Below are positions 12,225 to 25,687 of a stretch of 64,000 nucleotides of DNA, piece by piece. This DNA is from Ehretia macrophylla (taxonomy: Eukaryota; Streptophyta; Magnoliopsida; Boraginales; Ehretiaceae): assembly GCA_037974665.1 (NCBI GenBank), contig CM075768.1, forward strand, positions 10,841,001-10,905,000. The letters run 5' to 3'. Made by a program: the position numbers and the translations under genes. Under the pieces are notes generated by a model. The model was given only the letters and a program-made list of their open reading frames with translations. It was not told where the DNA came from and searched no databases. Positions within the stretch are counted from its first letter, which is position 1. The number at the start of each line of letters is the position of its first letter.

Positions 12225-15200
12225 TGTCACGCCCCGAAACCAAAACAAAATCGACACATAAGACACATGACAATCGCCGCACTTCTAGTGCAAGGCTTTT
12301 AAAATTCACTTTTAAATTAATCATAAAATACCACAATTATAACTAGATCCTTCATATATAAATGCATTAAGAAAACTCCAAAATTCAAGAAGTCAAATAA
12401 ATCTCATATTGGCCATGCTTACATCAAATACAAGAGCTAACTATTAAGTTAAGATATAAACTAAGAATAATCCTTAGCTCCACTATTACATATCAGTGAC
12501 CAACACGAACTTCATGCTCTAATACGCCTACTTCATTGAAGAATTGTCTTCATAATCTGAAATCATAAAGAAGAATAAGCTACATAACCCAGTAAGTATT
12601 CTACAACTTTTCTAGCATGTTAGCATAACTGAAAAAGTATTTTAGAAGTATTTTCTTCATAGAAAATATTAAAATATATTAAGTTCGAAATAAATTTAAT
12701 TTGGCGAAACATACATAATAAGTAAATGTGCATGTAATTCACAAGCAACTATGATTACAAAGAGTCACATGTCATGTCGCCGCACAAAGATCCACAAAAA
12801 CAAAGTCGAAACTAGTTTCAAATATTGCATCTCATAGCGTACACAAAGTCACAAAGATTAGCCCCTTGAAGGGACACATATCGAAGATCAATCATAATCG
12901 ACTTGTGCATCAAAATAACATATATAACTTTCAAAAACTAACTTTTCAAAGGTCGAAGACTTAGCGAATTTCATGTGTTATGCCAACGAAAATTTTCAAA
13001 TCATATTTTAACTTATCAAATAATTTTAACGTCATAAACCCAAAGGTTAACTCATAAGAATTAAGTTCTCAAATCCATTTCACAAAATCAATTTTCATAA
13101 ACTATAAGATAAAATATAATTTCAGAAATATGACTTAAATAAATATAATTTAATTTTTTTTAAAGTAAAGACTTTTATTTTGAACAAAAATATAATTAAT
13201 ACATTTATCCATAACAAAAAGCTAGAAGAATCATGGATGCTTACCTTAAACACGACATACAAAAAATACCACTCAAACCCAAAGGTCACATTAATCAAGA
13301 ACCAAATAGATCATAAGGCACTGGTGTGAGACCCCGAATGTGACCTTTATGTGCAATTATGTGTTTATTTATTTTTTGTGTGCAATTAATGTGATTATTT
13401 AACTTCTATGTGCAAAAATTTCATGCTTATTCAATTTAGCATTTAATATGTTCAAATATATGTTTTACAAAAGTTTATTAGATTAAAAATGCATTTGAAA
13501 TTTATTTGATTTGCAAAATATGTCTTTTCGTCTTCCATGGCCACGTAGGGTCTAAATTGCATATATTAGTTAAAAATAAGCCTAATTACATCTTTGATCA
13601 CTTTAGACACTTCATAGAGTTTTATAATCGAAGTTAAAAGCGAATAAGACGATAATTTACTCGTTTGGACCTTTTAATTAACTTTGACCGAGCATTGACT
13701 TTTAAAATGACTCTTATATAACCCTAATGCATAAAACCAAAGCTAAAAACATTTCTTCTTTACCCTACATCAGCCGCCACTCTCCAAGCTTAATGAATAG
13801 TGATTTTGATGCATTTTTAACAAAAAAAGGTGCTAGGAGGTGAATCAAAGGCCAAACCATATATTTTCGAACTTGTCTCAACGTCTACTATCTTTCTCCC
13901 AATTCATTTTTCAATTTTCTTGCAAAAAAGGTGAATGGTCTTTTTCAAAACTTGGTTTTAACTTGAATGGTTAATATTGCTTCATATTCTTGCTATATAT
14001 GTATTAGAGAACATTTTCCTAACATGTTAGCTTGTATAGAACTTAATTTATTTTAGTTGAATAGTTTGATTTATGATTTGTTTTAGATTAACTTTAATTG
14101 ATGTTTAAGGTGTTTAAATAACTAGAAATGAATGGAAATGTGTTGTATTATGTGTTGTTAAAGTCTCTAAATGTTGAGGGTAACATAGCATGGCTTAAAA
14201 CTTGGAAATAGAGGTTTGTCAAGGGTGTTGGCCGACTGATTTTGTGTATTAGCCAGCTGGTTTTGTGTATTGGCTGGCTGTTTTTGTGTTGCTTGGCTGG
14301 CTGGTTTGAGTTGGTTGACCGGCTAATGACTTATGGGATTAGGGTGCTTTTGGGTTGTTTACATGATAGTTTAAGTGTTTTAAGGTGTTTAATCGTTAGG
14401 TGGTAGTATGTGAGTTTTTATAGTAATTTAATTGCTTGAATTATTGAGTAAAGTAGGCATGTATGTTGTTTGAGGTAAGATAAGTGTTGAGAAGTTAAAT
14501 ATTGATTAGTGTGTTGAATGTGTTGCTTAGGTTCAAATGGTGTCTAGTATAATTGTAATTGGTCAATGCATGTAAGTGTTATGTTAAGATTAGGTAACCT
14601 AGTTTGTTACCTAGTCAATGCATGGTTATGTTATATGAAATGTTATATGTTATATTTATATGAATGAAGGGACATCCTACTTTGTTGTCTTCTTCCAACG
14701 TCATGAATGCGATGTGACGCAAATATGAATGTGTGTTATGTGTTATATGTGCATGTGAATATGAAATGAATGCGATGCGAGTGAAACGTTGCAACCTTTA
14801 AAACAGACAATGTCGGTTGGAGTCACCCTGGGCAGCAATGGGCTTGCCAAGCGATGACACGACCACCGGGGTTCTAATCTCTATCCCGAATGGACGGAGT
14901 GTTCCATAAGGGTCTGGGTCATAGAAGTCGAGTCAGGGTACAATCCGAAGTACTCCTTGGCGTATGGGGGAAGATTTGGAACGGTGTTTGGGGGAAACGT
15001 CATCAACAGAACGAGCGTATCCTTGTAATATGGTCATTTACTTTATATTTCTCGCGTTATTTATAATTTGTTGCATCTTATTGATTGCATGGCATGTTTT
15101 CAGAAGATAAAATGAGTTTCAAAACCTTCTTTCATTCACACTCACTGAGTTTGTCGTAACTTACCCTATTTTGCTAACATTTCAGGTGAGCCAGAGATAG

Positions 15201-15935
15201 TGTACGTGAAGTATGTGCCTCCGGATAATATGGACAAGCCCGATGCTTGATTGCTTGTAGATGTGTATATGTGATTTTGGAACTATGTTGCCTACTTTAA
15301 TGTTGTATTAAGACTTTTGAATTCTTCTAAATAAGTAATATGTATGCTTACTTTAAAGTTTGTAGATGGATGACTTTTATTGTGTATGGCTTACCTCTTT
15401 GTAATGATATTTAAGTTGGTGTGACGGACGACAGGGTACTTATGAATATATGTGAATGGTTCAAGTATGCATGTTTGGGGATTGTTTGCTGTTATATGAA
15501 GTTTGTGCATGTTTATATGTGGAAAGTGCCAAGTTTCAAACGAACCCATGCCGAAATTCTATCGCATCCTGACTTGGTGTTAGGAGAGGTCGAGTTGGGA
15601 CGTGACAACTGGTCTCAATAGCCTTTTTTACCATTTTGACTTCTCTTAAGTAGTTCTTTATTTCACACTCTTCCATACAAAAAAAAAAAAAGTCAAGCTA
15701 TACTAATTCCAATTATGAAATAAATTGTAATTGTAGAACTCAAAGGTTTCTAACTCCTAACATATTAGCTCCCACTAAAGAATGTATTACTCCAATTTAT
15801 GTCTATAATGCATAGAATATGAATGGTTGTAACTCTAAACCTTAAGTGCTCTAAAATTAATACTCACTAAATATATACTCTTCAACTTATTATCATAATT
15901 TTTTTTTTTTGTTGACAAAAATCTCGGGTGTTACA
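12225..15935 (-). repeat. LTR of element A, left copy (interrupted)
   Basis: Starts TGTCACGCCCCGAAACC and ends GGGTGTTACA. Aligns by eye with 20015-20740 and 40203-40854. Interrupted by the solo LTR at 13325-15607 and its target duplication. This is the 3' LTR in the element's own minus orientation. Confidence 0.78.
13325..15607 (+). mobile_element. Solo LTR 1 of a TGTGAGACCCC-type element
   Basis: Starts TGTGAGACCCCGAATG and ends GGTCGAGTTGGGACGTGACA; 2,283 bp, non-coding. It has a perfect 5-bp target duplication ACTGG (13320-13324, 15608-15612). The homologous sequence in the other LTR of element A (near 40520) runs straight through this point without the insert, an internal empty-site control. 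It contains a CTATGACCCA box (inverse, about 14925), a CTCACTGAG box (15141-15149), and a run of GGCTGG-type repeats near 14230-14330. Confidence 0.85.
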
Positions 15936-16374
15936 TTCTTCCCCCTTATAAAAGTTTTGTCTTCGAAACTTCATTAGATGTTTAAAAAGACTAGAATACC
16001 TTACACCTCTGTATTCTTATTGGAATAGATGATCAGAACAATACTTTTCTTGTTAGTCTCCTCCTCGAGTTGTGAAGCCTAACTCATGAGTGACCTTTCC
16101 TTTGATTCCGCAAGAAAATAGTAACATATATGTCATTCAATGTTAAACACGTCTTATCAAATAAAGAATCATATTATTTCTTCCAAAAACCTTAACAATC
16201 CCAACTAAAATTGGTCTTCTCCAAAGTTCCAACTGTATAGATCCTATAACAATAATGAACTACAAAGTAGAATAAAAGTCATCTTATACATCCTTCATCC
16301 TGCTTGTTTCACCTTTTATGAAGCACATGCTATCTTTTCGAATGTGTAAAATTTCTTTATAACCTCACTTGTCT

Positions 16375-18940
16375 TGTCACGCCTAACTCGACCCCTCCTA
16401 AGATCAAGTCCAGACGCGACAGAAATTCAGCATGGTAATGGCTGTAACTAGACACTAGCCCAAAATAAGAACCTGCAAGAAACAGTTCAAATAATAGCAA
16501 ACAACCACAATATGCCACAACCTCATCCCTGGGCCTCCAATCATACATTCAAGGTATAGTCGTCTGTCAATTCACTTTACCAACATCACATTACAATTCA
16601 AGAGCTCAAACTAGACTGACAACCTAGCTTTATATACATGGTTACAAAATAGTACTAAATACAACAACATTTACTTTCAAGTCCTCTAAAGCTTTAAAAG
16701 TAATCTAATTATCATATTTACATATACATAAGTCTTTAGACATAAAAGTAAACAACATGTTCCAAATCCATATAAATAAACATCTACAAGCAACTCAAGC
16801 CTCAGGCTTGTTCACATTATCTGGAGCCACATATTCCACGTACGCTAAATCTGGTTCACCTGAAAGGTTGGTAAAGAGGGGTGAGCTAACCGACACATAG
16901 CTTGGTGAGGGAAGAAATAAAAAAGGTTTTGAAACTCATTTTATCTTTTGAAAACATTTTTCAAAAATCATGCCATGTCATATTAATATGCAACAAGTAT
17001 ATATCGCTTAAGTAATAGAAGATAAACAAAAGGATACGCTTGTTCTATTGATGCCGATCCTCCATCACCAATCACGAACTTATCCCCAACCAACAAGAGT
17101 ACATCAGGTACCCTAACTTGATAACCTACGACCCAGACCCTTATGGAACACTCTATCCATTCGGGATAGGGAGTAGAACCCCGGTAGTCCGGTCATTGCC
17201 TAGCAAGCCCTATGCCATCCAGTGTGACACAATCTACCGTGTCTATTTCAAAGGTTGCAGCCCTTCGCAACACTTCGCATTACACATTCACGCAAGCACA
17301 TATAACACATAACACGTACTCACATTCGCGTCGTATCGCATTCATATCATATGGCATTTCATATCACATAGCCACGCATAGACTAGGTAACAAAGTAGAT
17401 TACCTAATCTTATCATAACATAATCATGCATTTAACAAGCTAACTAATCATGCAACCATATGACATCCTAGTTTAAACAACACTTTACACACAAAAGAAC
17501 CCCAACCGCATTAGACACCATATTCAAGATAGCACTTATTCCATAAAGATAGAATTCTAATTCTACAACACATTGCCTCAAACATTTAGAAATCGAACAA
17601 CAAAGCAACTAAACAAGTCATACATATTTCTTATTCATATAGCCAAGAAACCAAACACCTAAGCTACACTTTACGTCCACATTCACCTTCAACTAAAACC
17701 ATATGCATTTGACACCAATTAGACCTTAGCAACACATTAACACAAAGGAGCATGCTAGAGCACATTTTAACTAACTTTTAAACATAAAAACCCCAAGCAA
17801 AATAACCTTATTCCTCAACTTTTCAAGCAATAAAACCATCCAAATTTGCCCAAACCATCATCTAACATTATACTAACCTAGCAAGCATCTAAATATGACA
17901 AGAACAACTCAAAGGCTCTTAAAGCCCAATTTTCCCAAAAATTCCTGCCAACACACTTCCAAAAATCTCATTCCAAATGTAATTTTAAGCCACTATGTGA
18001 TATTAGGAGAACTCTATAATGCTTATGAACATTGTAGAAAAGTTAAGAATCAAAGTTTTACACAACTTTAACCAATTAAGCCATTAAACTACTCAAAATA
18101 ATTCACTACGATAAAATATGCTAAAAACAAGTTATGAATCAGTAAACATGTGCCACAAGACCTAATTGGCAAGAATCTAAAGCAATAATAGCAATTTAAG
18201 GCATATAAAAATGAATTTAAATCAATTTTGAAAAAGGCCCTCACAAATTTTTCGTTCTGAAAGGTGAAAACGATCGGTAGAAAGATGAAGCACGTCAAGA
18301 CGAGTCCGAACGTATTTGGGTTGGCCCATGAAACCTTCTCTTTCACCTTCTTTTTGCAAAAATTGATGAAAAAATACTATTCCTAGCCCTAGGAAGCTCA
18401 CGGCCAAATGGAGAAGAAAAGAGGAGATGTTTGCAATTTTTGAGCATTTTTGGTGTTTATATATTTAAGTGGGTCAACTAAAAGTCAATGGAAGAGTTAG
18501 TTGAGTGAAAAAATACTATTTAGTTTAGGAAATTGTTTTTAAAGTGCAAAAAGTCCTCTTTAACCTTGCATTTTGGTTCTAATTTCAATTTTGCAAGTCA
18601 AAGGTTGGTCAAATATGGTAGACTAAGTTTTTTAAATGTTTAAAAGGCTAGTTTTAAAATTATTTTGAAGAAAAATTATCAAATGAAATTTAAAAGTACT
18701 TTTAATGCAATTTTTACTAAAAATCTTTTATGAAAATAATATGAATACACATATGTTAAATACAAAAATAAATAAACACATAATTTTGCTAATAAAAGTT
18801 AATTAAGCACGTAATTGCACGTAAAAATCAAATAAACTAGTAATTGCACATATTTTGATAAATAAACATTTTAAACAAATAAATGCGCATATTATATGCA
18901 AATAAATAAAATAAACATGCTCTCGGGCTTGGGCGTCACA
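16375..18940 (-). mobile_element. Solo LTR 2, same family group, inverted
   Basis: On the plus strand it starts TGTCACGCCTAACTCGACCC and ends GGGCTTGGGCGTCACA; inverted, its termini match those of solo LTR 1. It is 2,566 bp and non-coding. Flanks TGTCT (16370-16374) and TGTTT (18941-18945) match at 4/5 positions. It carries CTACGACCCA (about 17126) and GCAAGCCCTATGCC (about 17202), shared with other LTRs of the window, and a CTTGGTGAG box at 16901-16909. Short open frames here (for example 17118-17418) are incidental. Confidence 0.75.
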
Positions 18941-19996
18941 TGTTTGTCCAAAATAGCTCAAGCAAAGACAATGAATACATCTTACAAAATCAAATAATCT
19001 CAACTTTCATTGGGTCCTTGGCTTTTAAACTTATTGATTACACTATAGACTTCTCAATATCCAAAACCAAGTTAAATTATATACTGATCTCATAGATTTA
19101 TCCTATGTCAATCTATCATATTTTAAACAGATCATAAACCAAAGCAATAATTAGTCGTTCACAAATTTCAGCTACAATTTTTAACATAACTTTCTTTATT
19201 CATATACGCTCCACTACTAATATGCGCCACTACATTTACGACCAGATGCCAAAGTATACGTCAAGTCATTCATCAATATGATCAAAATTATAATAACAAT
19301 TAGACATAACACATCTACTTATGCACCTTCCTTAATCTGCAAAACCTTATACGTATTAAACCTACCTAGTATCAATAGCTTTTGAATTTTCTAAACCACA
19401 AGTCAATCCTTCAAATGGATGTAATAGTTAACAATTCAACTCGAAACTACTTAAAACACTAAGCCTATAGCCAAATATCTTAGGTCTTATTATATATGGG
19501 GTCTTAAACTCATAAATCTATTGACAGTGCCACCATGTTCTATTAACAAGCTTAAATGATCAACGTAAAACATCAAGACATGGACCATTTAACTTCCCCA
19601 TGATAACAACAACAATAACATGGTAAAGTCACCAATACTTTTTTTTTTTTTTTTAAGGAATAACATCTCCATGTTACTTTTCCTTTTCTTCTAAAAACCA
19701 CTTGAGACAAAAAATTACTAGTCTCCAATTAGTGAGGGCAAAAGGTTATAACTTTAACATCTTTCACAGAACATGTACTATATTCACAAAATTACTCCTC
19801 AAAGTGCTAATTTATAGTACAATAACTTAGGTTGGACTATAGGATCATGAACCTAGGAAGAAAATTTACTTTAACCAATACGAGCAATGCAAATAATAAT
19901 AATTCAAAGAAAATCATATTAATATATCCAAAGACCAAAATAACATATAATAAAGATTTAACCTTATATATCTAAATATTAGATTGTAAACCTATT

Positions 19997-20008
19997 GCTC
20001 TGATACCA
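19997..20008 (-). other. Primer-binding site of element A (tRNA-iMet)
   Basis: The plus strand reads GCTCTGATACCA, the 3' end of plant initiator tRNA-Met, six bases before the LTR at 20015. It sets the element's orientation as minus. Confidence 0.8.
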
Positions 20009-20740
20009 TTTAATTGTCACGCCCTGAAACTATAACAAAACCCACACATAACACACATGAGAATCGCCGTACTTCTAGTGCAAGGCTTAAAATTTCACTT
20101 TTAAATTAATCATAAAATACCACAATTATAACTAGATCCTCCAAAATTCAAGAAGTCAAATAAATCTCATATTGGTCATACTTACATCAAATACAAGAGC
20201 TAATTATTAAGTCAAGATATAATCTAAGAATAGTCCTTAGCGCCACTATTATATATCAGTAACCAACACGAACTTCATGCTCTAATACTCCTACTTCATT
20301 GCAGAATTGTCTTCATAATCTGAAATCATAACGAAGAGAGAGCTACACAGCCCAGTAAGTATTCCACAACTTTTTTGGCATGTTGGCATGACTCAAAAAG
20401 TATTTTAGAAGTATTTTCTTCATGGAAAATATTAAAATATATTAAGTTCGAAATAAATTTAATTTGTCGAAACATACATACTAAGTAAAAGTGCACGTAA
20501 TTCACAAGCGACTATGATTACGAAGAGTCACATGCCATGTAGCTGCACAAAGATGCACAAAAACAAAGTCGAAACTAGTTTCGAATAACGCGTCTCATAG
20601 CATACACAAAGTCACAAAGATTAGCCCCTTGAAGGGACACATATCGAAGATCAATCATAGTCGACTTGTGCATCAAAATCACATATATAACTTTCAAAAA
20701 CTAACTTTTCAAAGGTCAAAGACTTAGCAAATTTTATGTG

Positions 20741-22260
20741 TGATCGTTACTCGGTGTGCGTATAAAAAGTGTGCAAAATGACCAAGTTTTAATAACCCGA
20801 AAGTGCACAGATCATGTAGTGTAGTGTGCTCTGAGTACGAAGTCGAATTCCATAGGGAAGCTCGTGAGTTAGTTAGTGAAGTAGTGTGAAAGTGTTAGAG
20901 TGAAAACATGACAATTTGTAAAAGAGTTTGAGTGTCGTGCGAGAAATGTAAACTAAAGCTAATTTACTAAGGTTTTGTGGAATACGAGGGAAATGAATCT
21001 AGGGTGCTGGATAAGTAATGGGGCAATTAATCTAGGCTCGGTATCCAGGATTCTCTAATTCTATGCAAGGGTTAAGCTATAAGCATTAACCTAGTTAATT
21101 ACCTTAGTCTGATTAAAGTCCCGATTACTACATCTGTTATAGGTGTCGTTCCATCTACGAGTCCGTTATATAGCCGTAGTTTGGATTTGTCCTTGTAACC
21201 TAGTGTAAAAGGTCTATTTTAACTAAGTAATCAACAACTCCACGAGTTAAAAACTATGGTTCAACCTATAGTCTTATGGAATCTATGGTACAAAATATAG
21301 ATTCACTATTAAAACACAGATATATGGCATGAAAGTAAAACAATCATAACATCTACTTAAAAGCATTACGTATGAAATACAATGCTGAAGTAATACAAGC
21401 CATATATTGCATTTAAATCAAATTATCTGAATCCGAGACCATAAATTAAAAGACTGTCATTTACAAAATCCTCCCTTAAATAATAGCTCTACTCAGACAT
21501 AATGAATAAACACGAGTTTATACAAATAAAATAGAGTCTAGAAAAGCTCCATCGTATTGACGAACGCGTATTTTTGATTTCTAAAATTTGAGCAGAGGTT
21601 CGACACAAAATAGCTATTCAGGCAGAATTTTTCCCGAATAAGAGCTACTTGGGTAGAACTTCCTCCGAATAAGAGCTTTAAGAAAAGCTATTCAGACGGA
21701 ATTTCCCCCGTATTCTACAAATTACTACTAAAATTAAACTAACTAATTAATTAAACTAATATTTAAAACTAAAATTAAATTCTAAAAATAATATTTAAAA
21801 TAAAATTAATTCTAAAATTTGGTACGATTGAAGGACTATTTATAGACAAAAATTCTGGGGTGCGCTCGAGCGCCCAGTAGGCACTCTTGAGCGCACTTTT
21901 GCTCATTCGTTGAGATCGCGCCACGTGTCTTTTAGAGAAGGTGGTGAAAATTTCCGCGTAGGGCGCTCGGAGCGCACATCTGCTACTTTGACGCCACGTG
22001 TCTTGCGAGAAAATGGTAAAATCTGGTGGAATATTCCGTGGAGGGCGCTCGAGCGCCCAAGAGGGCAAAGTCCTGCGGTTTGCTCAGAATGCCGTTTCTA
22101 CCCAAAAAAGTGGTATGATTTGTCAAAAACTCACATAGTTCACTTTTTGAGACCATCATACATCAGATTAAAAATATATAAGTGTTGCATTTATTGCTAG
22201 TTTATTATGCAAATATAGTAGAAATACTGTGGTTTGAGTGCTGCAATTATGGTCATATCA
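20741..22260 (-). repeat. Athila LTR (3' LTR in element sense)
   Basis: 1,520 bp. The plus strand starts TGATCGTTACTCGGTGTGCG and ends GGTCATATCA. It contains a 16-bp perfect palindrome GGGCGCTCGAGCGCCC (22043-22058), a related GCGCTCGAGCGC (21862-21873), and two GCCACGTGTC boxes (CACGTG core, near 21920 and 21991). Confidence 0.88.
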
Positions 22261-23995
22261 ACATCTCTAAACCTAAACCTTGCTTGTCCTCAAGCAAGAC
22301 TTGTTTTCAAAACACATTGAAAGTGAAACCTCAGAAAATTTTTACAAGTCAAAAGCAGAAGAAAACAATCTATCTTATCCTTTTGTTAAAATGAATCATG
22401 AGAAGTGTAATCCACTATTCTTAACAAGTTCATCAGTTAATGTTTAAACATGATAAGAGAACCTTTACATAGTTTCCACAAATAGATACTCTTTTGGAAA
22501 TGAACTATTGATTGCTTTGGAGTATATATTTAGAAGTAAACTAAGCAAATTAAGTTCAATCAAATCTCTAACTTTCAAGTCATGCAAATAGATTGGACTT
22601 TGATATTCTCACCTTATTTGCAATCAAACTCTTGATCATGCCTTAACCCTTCTTATATTTGCCAGAAAAATAAAAGTACAACTTTAAACTTTCTCTTTCT
22701 AGTGCTCAGTTTCATTTGCTTTCTGGATATCCCATGTAGTGGGCTTTAAAGCCAACAATCCCCAACCAATTGGCCGAAGTTGTCAGGTTTTAAAGGGACC
22801 CCTACGTGCCTTAATCACCCGAGATATCTAGGCTCGAAACCTTATCCTATAGCACATATCCCCAATTACAATGTTTTGGATAGTGGTGCTTTAAGAGATT
22901 TACAACATATTTACAAGATAATTCTATCAAAAGTAAAGGTTTGTACATCATTTTTTTTAGAGTGTACATACAGACATAACAGAGTAACAGAACATAATGT
23001 ACAGACATGACATAAGGGTTTAGGTTTCAATCACAAGAAGTTCCCATAACAAACGGTAATCCTATCTCAATCCTTTCAAATTCACAAACTCATCAATTGA
23101 AGAAAAGAAGAACAACTAGGTTTACTTATGAATATCATAACCCAACGTTTTTTTTAGTCATTCCTTAGAGTTTTTCACAGTACTTAGCTAAAAACACAGG
23201 TTCTTAAATCATCTTCCTCTAAACAAGTAAGGTAGCAAAATACTTTTCTCAAAAATAATGTTCATGAAAATGATTTGTTTCTTGCATATTTGAAAAATGT
23301 TATCATGAAATATCGCACCCCCACACTGAAACTTTGATTGTCCTCAAGCAAATAGCAATATAAAACAATAAGAGTGTAATATGCATGTAACAATATAATA
23401 ACAAATGCTATATCCCCAAACCTATGGTTTGCTCACTCTATAGCACATGTTGATCAGGTTCAAAGGGAAATGTAGTAAGGAAATAAATCACCTGATATAA
23501 AGCATTTTTATGTTGATGTATAAGAATGTGTCTATAACCTTTGTCAAAAGATGAATCGTTCTGCAACTCATTAAGATTAGTAGACAAAATTTGTAGGATT
23601 ATCATCAACACAACAAAAATGGTTAGCTATACTAAATAAAAATAGGCAAAACAAATATATAGGGGAGAAACCAAAAAGAAATATGGTTACGGAAAATAAC
23701 TAATATATTAAGCAAATAATTTAACTACCCAAACCATTTAAACTCTTTTCTGGGGTTCTAGAGTTTGAATTAAAACTACTGTAAGACTAGCTCTTTCAGA
23801 GGTTTCTGCGCTCACAACATCTAGTGCTTTCATTCGTCACATTAAAGGCCACAGCCAGTTCTACAGGGTCAAGGATATAATAGTGGGGTTTTATGTTACA
23901 GACGTTATGTCAGGTGTATGCTCACACTCCTAACTATCTTATGAAGTAATACCCAACAGACTCAAACTACATTAAGCTGGTGGAGTAGCTAACAC
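22261..23995 (-). other. Athila 3' non-coding region
   Basis: No env-like or other coding frame is seen. Close to the LTR an 8-bp-stem hairpin, CTTGCTTG-TCCT-CAAGCAAG (22279-22298), is present. A second copy of the TCCTCAAGCAA motif lies near 23340, beside CCCCCACACTGAAACTTTG; both motifs are often seen in this part of Athila/Tat elements. Confidence 0.55.
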
Positions 23996-25397
23996 TAGAG
24001 CTGGCAAATGGGCTAGCCTAGCAAGACCCGACACGACCCGGCCGAATTATGGGTTAATAAGCCCGACTCGACACATATATTTAGTGGGCTGAGTTGGGCT
24101 GGACTCAATTCTTGAAATATAGGACCCAACTTGGCCCACGAGCCCGCTACCATGAGTCGCGAGCTGGGTTGAGTTAGGCTAAGCCAGCCCATCTTTTATT
24201 TTTTGTGATTAGTGTGTTCTGAATTTTGATAGTTGGATTATTAACGAAAAAAGCTTAAGCTTAACCTTTTTTATGAAAAAGTTAATTTAACGATTAATAA
24301 GACATAAGTTGATTGATAATATTAATATAAATGATAAAACATTACTTAAAAAACCACAAGTTCACGAGATACAGATACGTTACTAATAAACATAAAAAAG
24401 AATATTACATCAATGCTTGAAGAAAGTTGGTGGAGAAGTTCTCCATTTAATTATGTTTCTTGTGCTGGTGCTAGGTTTACTGGTGGTAATGGTGGTAGTT
24501 GAGGATTAAAATAGTTTGGAATATTTGAGTGTTGAAATACAAGATGTCTTACAAGAATTCCAGTTCTAAATTGACGACAAAATATATATTTACGTTCACA
24601 GTAGTTACAAATTATATACCTATGTTCTTCAAAGTAAGCAAAATAATTCCAAACATTTGAACGTAATCATTGTGAAAGATTTTCTTTCCCCATAGCCATA
24701 AATATTGTGTATTCTCTTATAGTAAAATAAAGAGACAATAATTAGTAAAATAAATATATAGTTTTGTACTAAAATGAAGTTGAATATACTAACTATTTAT
24801 AAGAAAAATTACATATACAAATTATAATTATAAAAAAATAAAATTGTATAAAAGAAAACAAAATATCTTTTTATTACAGAGATACGTAACGTAAGTTAGT
24901 ACTTGTATTCCTTTGTTTACAAGGACACATCATGTGATGTGTCCCTAGTAAGAACTAAGGGACTTATAAATTTGCCATTTGTTATTATTATATTTATAAA
25001 AAAAATTGTTACTACGACTTGTTAATTTGTCTAAAAAAAAATTTTCAGTCATAATGCATAATATTCAATTTTTGTAATAAATAGGCTCTAATTGTGCTTA
25101 TATTGTGTTGGGCCTGAGTTGGGCTTAAGATAGGCTTTATTTGGGCTCGAATTGGGCCTGAGTTGGGCTCGAGCTGGGCCTGTGCTGGGTTCGAGCTGGG
25201 TTGAGTTTATGGCCTGAGGTGGGTTGGGCTTGGGCATAAATGGGCTGCAACAAAAAATATATAACCCAACTCAGCCCACCTATATGTGGTGGGCTGGGTC
25301 AAGTCGAACCCACTTTCAATCGAACTGGGCTGGACCTGAATTTTTGTATACTGGGCTGAACTGGGCTTGTGTTGGCCCAGCCCAAATGCCACCTTTA
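23996..25397 (-). mobile_element. Non-autonomous hAT element with BED-finger remnant
   Basis: 1,402 bp inserted in the Athila 3' region. The termini TAGAGCTGGCAAATGGGCT and, inverted, TAAAGGTGGCATTTGGGCT match at 15/19 positions. Flanking octamers GCTAACAC (23988-23995) and GCTCACAC (25398-25405) match at 7/8, as expected for hAT. Both subterminal regions (about 24000-24190 and 25080-25390) are dense in GGGCT/GGGTT repeats in both orientations. The inside keeps one transposase exon coding a BED zinc finger, but no catalytic domain. Confidence 0.82.
24451..24699 (-). pseudogene. BED zinc-finger exon of a hAT transposase
   Basis: An 83-codon minus-strand frame from ATG at 24699 to TAA at 24451-24453 has one internal TGA at codon 11 (24667-24669), probably from CGA. 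It shows the BED pattern: S-N-V-W-N-Y-F, then C-N-Y-C (about residues 31-34), R-T-G-I-L-V-R-H, and H-x4-H. It ends in a proline-rich tail (PQLPPLPPVN). In hAT transposases this finger binds the element ends. The hAT catalytic core and dimerisation domain are absent, so this is a remnant. The frame is closed by a stop rather than a clear splice donor. Confidence 0.7.
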
Positions 25398-25687
25398 GCT
25401 CACACGAAAAGATAGAGTTGCACAATTAAGCCAACCGTACGCAGAAACGTATAGTGACCACTAGTAGTATGACAATTGTACCTCTATGAATGTTTCACGG
25501 GGTTAGAAACCCAAACTACATAAAGCTGGAAAAAGATTCACAGGGTAAATGTAAACGACACAAATTTAAACTAACATTTAAAAAATTTAAAAAGAACTTT
25601 AGGTTGGCTCCTAGTAGTACTAAGTTTATCGTTTTCAGCTAGACAGTAGAGCTGAGTTTAATGTCATCAGCTTGGCATAATCCTTTT

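Larger units (their letters stand above)
15936..20014 (-). other. Internal region of element A, non-coding
   Basis: Non-coding DNA between the two LTRs of element A, interrupted by an inverted solo LTR (16375-18940). It starts with the inverse polypurine tract (TTCTTCCCCCTTATAAAAG) and ends with the primer-binding site. No gag or pol frame was seen, which is why the element is called non-autonomous. Confidence 0.65.

Noticed and set aside
13325..18940. Solo LTRs 1 and 2 as the two inverted ends of one element
   Set aside because: Each has its own target duplication, and one lies in the LTR and the other in the interior of element A, so they are separate insertions.
25207..25425. Overlapping open frames on both strands rich in W, Q and P
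   Set aside because: They come from the GGGCT-type subterminal repeats of the hAT element.
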